In this document: positions 9,957-13,362 of the stretch, piece after piece | Position numbering within the stretch: position 1 is the first letter of the stretch | Layout: each line of letters starts with the position of its first letter | Assembly: GCA_955652545.1 (NCBI GenBank) | Contig: CATPCA010000196.1 | Location: 1-13,362 of the forward strand | Source of the DNA: Candidatus Dormiibacterota bacterium | Lineage (GTDB): Bacteria; Chloroflexota; Dormibacteria; UBA8260 | Length of the DNA: 13,362 bases | Reading direction: 5' to 3' | Notes under the pieces: model-generated | The model's database searches: none | Told to the model about the DNA's origin: nothing | Seen by the model: the letters and a program-made list of their open reading frames with translations, nothing else | Position numbers and translations under genes: made by a program

Positions 9957-10570
9957 CAGCCGGCTGCCACCATGTCGAGGCGGCGCAGCGCCGCGGCGAC
10001 GAGCGCGGCGACGTCGAGCGGCTCGGTGCCGTCTCGCAGCGCGGCCTGCACGGCATCGCGCGCGGCGGACTCGCGAAAGCCCATCGTGGCCAGCCCGTCC
10101 ACAGCCGCCCGAATCGCCTCCTCGGCGGCGGCCGCGACCGGCGTCGCTGTATCGCCGGGCAGGGCCAGCCGGTCGAGCTTGCCGCGCAACTCGAGGACGA
10201 CGCGCTCTGCGGTCTTGACACCGATGCCCGGAACAGTCGCGACCATCGCGGCATCCCCGCTGCGCAGCGCGCGCACCATCGTGGTCAGGTCGGCTCGGCC
10301 GAGGATGCCGAGCGCGGCCTTGGGACCGATCCGTTCGACGGCGATGAGCAGGCGGAACAGCCGCAACTCCTCGGTGGTGGTGAAACCGTACAGCCTGATG
10401 GCGTCGTCGGTAACGGACGTGTGCACGTGCAGGGTGACCTCGCCGCTGCTGCCGTGCAGCGACACGGCGGTGCGCAGGTGACACTGCACCGCGTAGCCGA
10501 CGCCGTTGACGTCGAGCGTGACCACGTCATCCTCCACCGCCGCGACGCGGCCTCGCAGCATGGCGATCAT
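9956..10570 (-). CDS. ruvA: Holliday junction DNA-binding protein RuvA
   Basis: RuvA tetramers hold the Holliday junction in square-planar form and recruit RuvB. The 204-aa protein has an N-terminal OB-fold domain (MIAMLRGRVAAVEDD, then VNGVGYAVQC), a middle domain with two helix-hairpin-helix motifs (RIGPKAALGIL at about residue 79, and VPGIGVKTAERV at about 114), and a flexible Ala-rich linker. A C-terminal three-helix domain (about 150-200, LATMGFRESAARDAV) is the RuvB-contacting part. Length matches the family. The ATG at 10570 overlaps the ruvC stop as ATGA and the gene ends in a TGATG junction with ruvB, so all three ruv genes are fused at the translational level. Confidence 0.97.
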   Translation of the reverse strand: MIAMLRGRVAAVEDDVVTLDVNGVGYAVQCHLRTAVSLHGSSGEVTLHVHTSVTDDAIRLYGFTTTEELRLFRLLIAVERIGPKAALGILGRADLTTMVRALRSGDAAMVATVPGIGVKTAERVVLELRGKLDRLALPGDTATPVAAAAEEAIRAAVDGLATMGFRESAARDAVQAALRDGTEPLDVAALVAAALRRLDMVAAG

Positions 10571-11136
10571 CCCGCTCGCGCGCCGAGGCGTGCCCGGGCT
10601 GCGGCGACCGCGCCGTCGAGCGGGCTCGTCGCCGCTGTCGTCCTCTGTCCGCGCACCCGCAGTGTCAGTCCAACGCGGTGGTGGTGGCAGACGGCGATGG
10701 CACAGGCGTCGGCGACGTCGTCGGGGCCGTCGATGCGGTCGACGCAGAGCAGGTTCATGGTCATGCGCAGCACCTGCGGCTTGCGCGCCGCCCCGTATCC
10801 GGCAACCGACTCCTTGACCTCGTTGGGTGTGTATTCGGCCACCGGGATGCCGGCGCCCGCCAGCGCGCAGAGCAGCACGCCGCGAGCCTCTGCAACGCGC
10901 ATCGCGGTGCTGCGGTTGGTCGAGAAGAAGAGCCGCTCCACGGCCGCGAACGCAGGTCTCTGCTCAGCGAGCACGGCGCCGACCAGCTCGGAGAGCAGGA
11001 ACAGGCGCTGCGCGTCGTCGATGCCAGACGGAGTCTGCAAGCAGGAGGCGTGCACCAGGCGCAGCGCGCCGGGATGTCCGTCGACGACGGCGACACCGGT
11101 GCGGCCCAGTCCCGGATCGACGCCCAGGACGCGCAC
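10567..11136 (-). CDS. ruvC: Crossover junction endodeoxyribonuclease RuvC
   Basis: RuvC cuts Holliday junctions symmetrically as a dimer. The 189-aa product has an RNase H-like fold with four acidic catalytic positions visible: Asp7 in VLGVDPGLGRTG, Glu67 in AAVERLFFSTN, and Asp140 and Asp143 in DDVADACAIAVCH, with the D-x-x-D spacing of the E. coli enzyme. The conserved YTPNEVK segment (about 102-108) is also present. The tail after about residue 160 is Arg/Ala-rich. The start is a GTG at 11136, 3 nt after the yebC stop; no other start fits the conserved N-terminal strand. The order yebC-ruvC-ruvA-ruvB is common. Confidence 0.97.
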   Translation of the reverse strand: MRVLGVDPGLGRTGVAVVDGHPGALRLVHASCLQTPSGIDDAQRLFLLSELVGAVLAEQRPAFAAVERLFFSTNRSTAMRVAEARGVLLCALAGAGIPVAEYTPNEVKESVAGYGAARKPQVLRMTMNLLCVDRIDGPDDVADACAIAVCHHHRVGLTLRVRGQRTTAATSPLDGAVAAARARLGARAG

Positions 11137-11139
11137 CCG

Positions 11140-11898
11140 TCAGCCGACCGACTCGAGCACGGCGTCGGGGATCTCGGCGTTGGCGTAGACCTGCTGCACG
11201 TCGTCGTCCTCCTCGAGGTTCTCGAGGAGCCGCAGCACCGCCGTGGCCTGCTTGGCGTCGAGCGGCACCGACGTGCTGGCGTTCATCGTCACCTCGGCCG
11301 ACTCGACCGTGTGGCCCGCATTCTCCAGCGCGGTGCGTGCAGCCTCGAACTGGGCCGGGCTGACGGTCACCACCACCGCGTCGTCGTCGACAGAGATGTC
11401 GCCGTCGGCGCCGATGTCGACGACCTCGAGCAGCTCGAGAGCCAGCTCGTCGGGGTCGCGTCCCAAGGCAGATACGCGGAGCACGCCCTCCTGCCTGAAC
11501 ATCCAGCCGACGCTGTTGGTCTCACCGAGCGACCCGCCGGCGCGGGTGAACAGGTTGCGGATCGCGGCCACGGTGCGATTGCGGTTGTCGGAGAGCACGT
11601 CGACCATCACCGCGACGCCGTGCGGGCCATAGCCCTCGTAGCGAATCTCCTCGAGCTGGGCGCCATCCTTGCCGCCGGCGCCGCGCTGGATGGCGCGCTC
11701 GATGTTGTCGGCCGGCATGTTCACCTCACGGGCCTTCTGGATGGCGAGGCGCAGGCGGAAGTTGGAGGTGGGATCCGGGCCACCCTCGCGCACCGAGACC
11801 GACAGCTCACGAGCGACCTTGGTGAAGACCTGACCACGTTTGGCGTCGACGATCGCCTTCTTGTGCTTGATCCCCGCCCACTTGCTGTGACCGGACAT
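11140..11898 (-). CDS. yebC: YebC/PmpR-family transcriptional/translational regulator
   Basis: A 252-aa member of the YebC/TACO1 family. It starts with the family signature SGHSKWAGIKHKKAIVDAKR, followed by VFTKVARELSVSVREGG, NMPADNIERAIQRGAG, and YEGYGPHGVAVMVDVLSDNRNRT, then FTRAGGSLGETNSVGWMF. Relatives act as DNA-binding regulators or, in more recent work, as ribosome-associated factors that relieve stalling; the role here is not determinable. The ATG at 11898 has GGAGG 4 nt upstream and a good promoter in the preceding 60 bp, making it the first gene of the long minus-strand operon. Its usual neighbour ruvC follows after 3 nt. Confidence 0.96.
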   Translation of the reverse strand: MSGHSKWAGIKHKKAIVDAKRGQVFTKVARELSVSVREGGPDPTSNFRLRLAIQKAREVNMPADNIERAIQRGAGGKDGAQLEEIRYEGYGPHGVAVMVDVLSDNRNRTVAAIRNLFTRAGGSLGETNSVGWMFRQEGVLRVSALGRDPDELALELLEVVDIGADGDISVDDDAVVVTVSPAQFEAARTALENAGHTVESAEVTMNASTSVPLDAKQATAVLRLLENLEEDDDVQQVYANAEIPDAVLESVG

Positions 11899-11928
11899 GA
11901 ATCCTCCATTGCCGAACAGGCGTTTGCC

Positions 11929-11957
11929 ATTGTATTGCCGCCGGGCGTCTCAGTCTA
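11929..11957 (-). promoter_or_regulatory. Sigma-70-like promoter of the yebC-ruvCAB operon
   Basis: On the minus strand a TAGACT -35 box (11952-11957) and a TACAAT -10 box (11929-11934) are separated by exactly 17 nt. The -10 matches the TATAAT consensus in five of six positions and the -35 matches TTGACA in four of six. Transcription would start near 11922, giving a leader of about 24 nt before yebC with a GGAGG site. It diverges from the plus-strand promoter, with 37 bp between the two -35 boxes. Confidence 0.65.
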
Positions 11958-11994
11958 TGAGTCCGGTTCCCCGGTGACGAACCGTCCGGGCCTC

Positions 11995-12022
11995 TTGACT
12001 AGCGTCCCGGCGCCCCTATGCT
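11995..12022 (+). promoter_or_regulatory. Sigma-70-like promoter of the structured plus-strand RNA
   Basis: TTGACT (11995-12000) and TATGCT (12017-12022) are separated by 16 nt. The -35 matches consensus in five of six positions and the -10 in four of six, including the critical TA and final T. The expected start is near 12029-12030. Such a promoter in an otherwise very GC-rich setting, pointing away from every annotated gene and followed by terminators about 290-320 nt later, indicates an independent transcript. Confidence 0.65.
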
Positions 12023-12062
12023 GGTAGCAAGGAACCGACTGCATACGGAGGTCAACTTCACG

Positions 12063-12110
12063 ATGCGTACGGTCTTCGAACTGTATCGGGCCACTCGAGC
12101 CGAGAGTTAG
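12063..12110 (+). CDS. Possible 15-aa leader peptide in the structured RNA
   Basis: ATG at 12063 preceded by GGAGG (12047-12051) at 11 nt, ending in TAG at 12108-12110; the product would be MRTVFELYRATRAES. It begins about 33 nt after the predicted transcription start, as leader peptides do. The composition is not enriched in one amino acid, so no amino-acid-sensing attenuator is evident. Its last third lies inside a 6-bp stem (12087-12116), so a translating ribosome would change which downstream stems can form. A short ORF can arise by chance, so this rests on the ribosome-binding site, promoter distance and structure overlap together. Confidence 0.35.
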   Translation: MRTVFELYRATRAES

Positions 12111-12297
12111 GGCCCGGACAGGGGTGGCAACCTTTCGGTGTCCGTCATTGCGCCACCGTTGATCCCCCGGCATAGCGCCGGCAGGGCTCCGGTGATTGGT
12201 TGGAAGCGCGCAGGGCACTGCGAGGTGGCTGAAACGGTCCGGGCTGGCCAGCCGGCACCTCAGGGTGCCCACTGAAGCTCGGCTGCTCAGCCGGGCG

Positions 12298-12322
12298 GCC
12301 GACTGTGATCGGCACAATTTTT
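12298..12322 (+). terminator. Intrinsic terminator 1 of the plus-strand RNA
   Basis: A 5-bp hairpin GCCGA/TCGGC (12298-12302/12309-12313) with a 6-nt loop is followed by ACAA and five T residues (12318-12322). The stem is short and the T tract is offset by 4 nt, so termination may be partial. It is backed up by the stronger hairpin immediately downstream. Confidence 0.5.
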
Positions 12323-12951
12323 CAGGGACCGGCCTCAGCGCCGGTCCCTTTGTGTGAACGCAGAGAACGTGGGGCGGAGACAGCCGGATGACCGGCCCAC
12401 CAGAAGCGCAGAGGCAGGTCGACCGCGCGACTGATCCCGACCCGCGGACCCGCCTGCAGCGGCACGCCCGCGGCTTGCGCCTCGAGATGAATGGGGCCTG
12501 CGCCGCACAGGTCGGCACCGTTGTCCGCGACGGCGAGGCCGAGACCCTTGCACAGGTTGCCCGGCCCGCTCAGCAGGCGCGCGCGAGGCGGTAGGTGGCC
12601 CCGCCGGGAACGCACCGTGCCCTCCCCATGCTCGACAACCGCGGCGCGCAACAGCACCGCGGAGGCAGTGCCGGCCGGCGCGCACACCACATTGGCGCAG
12701 TGGTGCATCCCGTAGCTGAGGTAAACGTAGAGGTGGCCCGCCTCCCCGAACATGATCGACGCGCGTGGGGTGGGGCCGCGAAACGCGTGCGACGCCGGGT
12801 CGTCGCTGCCGCGGTATGCCTCGACCTCGACGACCCGGGCGCGAACCTCGGCGGCTGTCCCTGCCCCGGTCACGATCACCGCACCGACCAGGTCGGGAGC
12901 GACCTCGGTCGAATCGCGCGACAGGAATGCCCGCGACAGGTGCCGCGCTAT
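12322..12951 (-). CDS. DNA-3-methyladenine glycosylase (AAG/MPG family)
   Basis: This family removes 3-methyladenine and other alkylated or deaminated purines in base-excision repair. The conserved core is clear: RVVEVEAYRG (catalytic Glu and stacking Tyr), DPASHAFRGPTPR, IMFGEAGHLYVYLSYGMHHCANVV, SAVLLRA, GPGNLCKGLG and a final LPLRFW...VS. The first canonical start in frame is a GTG at 12879, but the family N-terminus is plainly encoded upstream (LSRAFLSRDSTEVAPDLVG, about 12885-12939), with no ATG, GTG or TTG available. I extend the gene to an ATA (12951) that overlaps the pheT stop, giving 209 aa, typical for the family; a CTG at 12939 is equally possible. About 17 extra C-terminal residues are encoded by the overlapping terminator. 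It likely shares transcription with pheT. Confidence 0.88.
   Translation of the reverse strand: MARHLSRAFLSRDSTEVAPDLVGAVIVTGAGTAAEVRARVVEVEAYRGSDDPASHAFRGPTPRASIMFGEAGHLYVYLSYGMHHCANVVCAPAGTASAVLLRAAVVEHGEGTVRSRRGHLPPRARLLSGPGNLCKGLGLAVADNGADLCGAGPIHLEAQAAGVPLQAGPRVGISRAVDLPLRFWWAGHPAVSAPRSLRSHKGTGAEAGP
12324..12351 (+). terminator. Intrinsic terminator 2 of the plus-strand RNA
   Basis: A perfect 10-bp GC-rich stem, AGGGACCGGC/GCCGGTCCCT (12324-12333/12340-12349), with a 6-nt loop, runs into TTT and then GTGTG. It lies within the last codons of the convergent glycosylase gene, and the gene's stop codon touches the left arm. On the minus strand the stem is followed by GAAAAATTG rather than T residues, so it looks one-directional (plus). 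Confidence 0.6.
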
Positions 12952-13362
12952 CGCCGCATCTCTGCGCCGCAGCTCGATCGCAGTGCTTCGGCGATGTTCT
13001 CCTGCACGCTCTGGACCTCGTCGCTTGTGAGCGTCCGGTCAGCGGCGCGGTAGGTGAGGCGGAACGTCCAGCCCTTCCGCGCGGCACCGACGCTCGTCCC
13101 TCGGTACTGGTCGTAGAGAACGACGCTCTCGAGGAGGGGACTGCCGGCCTCGTGGATTGCGCTCAGTGCGTCGCCGGCCAGCGCGTCGGAGGGGACCGTC
13201 ACCGAGAGGTCCTGGACCACGGCCGGGTGGCGAGGCGGAGCCAGGTAGCGACGCGTCGCCAGCCGCTCCGGCAGCACCAGCGGGTCGACCTCGATCTCGA
13301 AGACGGCAATACGACCACGCACATCGAAACGGGCAAGGGCGACCGGGTCGAGCTCGCCGACC
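12948..13362 (-). CDS. pheT: Phenylalanine-tRNA ligase beta subunit, C-terminal fragment
   Basis: The last 137 codons of pheT enter from the right edge. The fragment begins in the end of the catalytic-like core with VGELDPVALARFDVRGRIAVFEIEVD, matching the GEvHP...FDLkGRv.aFEldl pattern of PheT. It continues into the ferredoxin-fold anticodon-binding (FDX-ACB) domain, about 95 residues: PPRHPAVVQDLSVTV, then SPLLESVVLYDQYRG, and FRLTYRAADRTLTSDEV. This domain contacts tRNA-Phe in the alpha2-beta2 enzyme. The gene ends with TAG at 12948-12950. pheS is expected farther right, outside the window. The glycosylase frame continues directly across the stop, suggesting coupled translation. Confidence 0.95.
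   Translation of the reverse strand, partial: VGELDPVALARFDVRGRIAVFEIEVDPLVLPERLATRRYLAPPRHPAVVQDLSVTVPSDALAGDALSAIHEAGSPLLESVVLYDQYRGTSVGAARKGWTFRLTYRAADRTLTSDEVQSVQENIAEALRSSCGAEMRR

Larger units (their letters stand above)
11899..12321. other. Gene-poor interval with divergent promoters
   Basis: The only stretch over 300 bases without a conventional gene. It holds the yebC ribosome-binding site and promoter on the left (minus), 37 bp between the two -35 boxes, and the plus-strand promoter and structured RNA on the right. No tRNA is visible: I see no T-arm consensus that fits a cloverleaf on either strand. A minus-strand open frame spanning 11955-12518 has no family resemblance and covers both the RNA and part of the glycosylase, so I do not call it a gene. 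Confidence 0.6.
12029..12351 (+). ncRNA. Putative structured RNA (possible leader-peptide RNA), family unknown
   Basis: A transcription unit of about 290-320 nt is bounded by a sigma-70-like promoter and intrinsic terminators. Visible structure, in order: stem 12087-12092/12111-12116 (6 bp) closing over the end of a small ORF; stem 12115-12120/12139-12144 (6 bp) that shares bases with the first; stem 12123-12128/12152-12157 (6 bp), which crosses the second and so would make an H-type pseudoknot or an alternative fold; hairpin CCGGC/GCCGG (12167-12181); and a long hairpin 12213-12218/12265-12270, continued by 12222-12227/12256-12261 and an inner GC stem with a GGCC tetraloop. A small GGCT/AGCC hairpin (12281-12292) precedes the terminators. 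It ends convergent with and overlapping the glycosylase gene by about 30 nt. I checked by eye for tmRNA, RNase P, SRP, 6S, cobalamin and T-box hallmarks and found none convincing. The downstream gene is antisense, so a normal riboswitch or attenuator has no visible target. Confidence 0.55.

Noticed and set aside
10678..12027. Plus-strand open frame opposite ruvC and yebC running into the intergenic region
   Set aside because: Composition is that of an antisense shadow, it covers two clear genes, and no recognisable domain is present.
12121..12145. T-box-like GGGTGGCAACC motif
   Set aside because: It resembles the T-box bulge, but the matching antiterminator arm, specifier stem and a downstream sense aminoacyl-tRNA synthetase or amino-acid gene are not seen.
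12222..12262. Resemblance to RNase P RNA conserved segments (TGAAACGGT, GTCCGGGCT)
   Set aside because: Only short pieces match, their order and spacing are wrong, and the other universal regions (GAGGAAAGTCC in place, ACAGAA near the 3' end) are missing.
12213..12275. Possible tRNA-Ser/Leu (GAGGTGGCTGA resembles a D-arm)
   Set aside because: No T-arm GGTTCGANTCC, no acceptor pairing and no plausible anticodon loop; the region folds better as one long hairpin.
11955..12518. Minus-strand open frame of 187 codons across the structured RNA
   Set aside because: Rich in Arg/Pro/Cys/Ser with no family resemblance, it overlaps the glycosylase 3' end in another frame and includes the RNA promoter; best explained by chance in GC-rich sequence.
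12335..13087. Minus-strand open frame of 250 codons overlapping pheT and the glycosylase
   Set aside because: It lies in a different frame from both recognised proteins and has Arg/Ala/Gly-rich shadow composition.

Overview
The window is a GC-rich bacterial chromosome segment made almost entirely of housekeeping genes on the minus strand. No mobile element, CRISPR array, rRNA or tRNA gene is visible. The lineage cannot be fixed from sequence alone. Queuosine genes (queA, tgt), a fused secDF, a short IF2 (about 593 aa) and a compact NusA (320 aa) in a high-GC genome argue against a typical actinobacterium. They fit a deep-branching Terrabacteria lineage such as the Chloroflexota/Dormibacterota side; this is inference.

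Reading in the direction of transcription (right to left), the right edge (12948-13362) holds the C-terminal end of pheT. It is followed by an overlapping or abutting DNA-3-methyladenine glycosylase gene (12322-12951) that has no canonical start codon where the family N-terminus begins. A 423-base stretch without a conventional gene (11899-12321) follows. It contains two divergent sigma-70-like promoters: one fires left into yebC, and the other fires right into a roughly 300-nt, strongly structured plus-strand transcript. That transcript starts with a possible 15-codon leader peptide, continues through alternative stems or a pseudoknot and a long hairpin, and ends at one or two intrinsic terminators, the second lying inside the 3' end of the glycosylase gene. 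I could not match it to tmRNA, RNase P RNA, SRP RNA, 6S RNA or a T-box, and it is the most interesting object in the window.

From 11898 down to base 1 runs one uninterrupted train of 13 genes with gaps of at most 40 nt and many 1-8 nt overlaps: yebC, ruvC, ruvA, ruvB, queA, tgt, secDF, rimP, nusA, ylxR, infB, rbfA and the start of an nrnA-like DHH phosphoesterase. It joins three modules that are often separate: Holliday-junction resolution (ruvCAB), queuosine tRNA modification and protein export (queA-tgt-secDF), and the nusA-infB ribosome-maturation/translation-initiation operon. The tight packing suggests co-transcription and translational coupling, at least in part from the promoter ahead of yebC. 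Long plus-strand open frames opposite these genes are GC-driven shadows.
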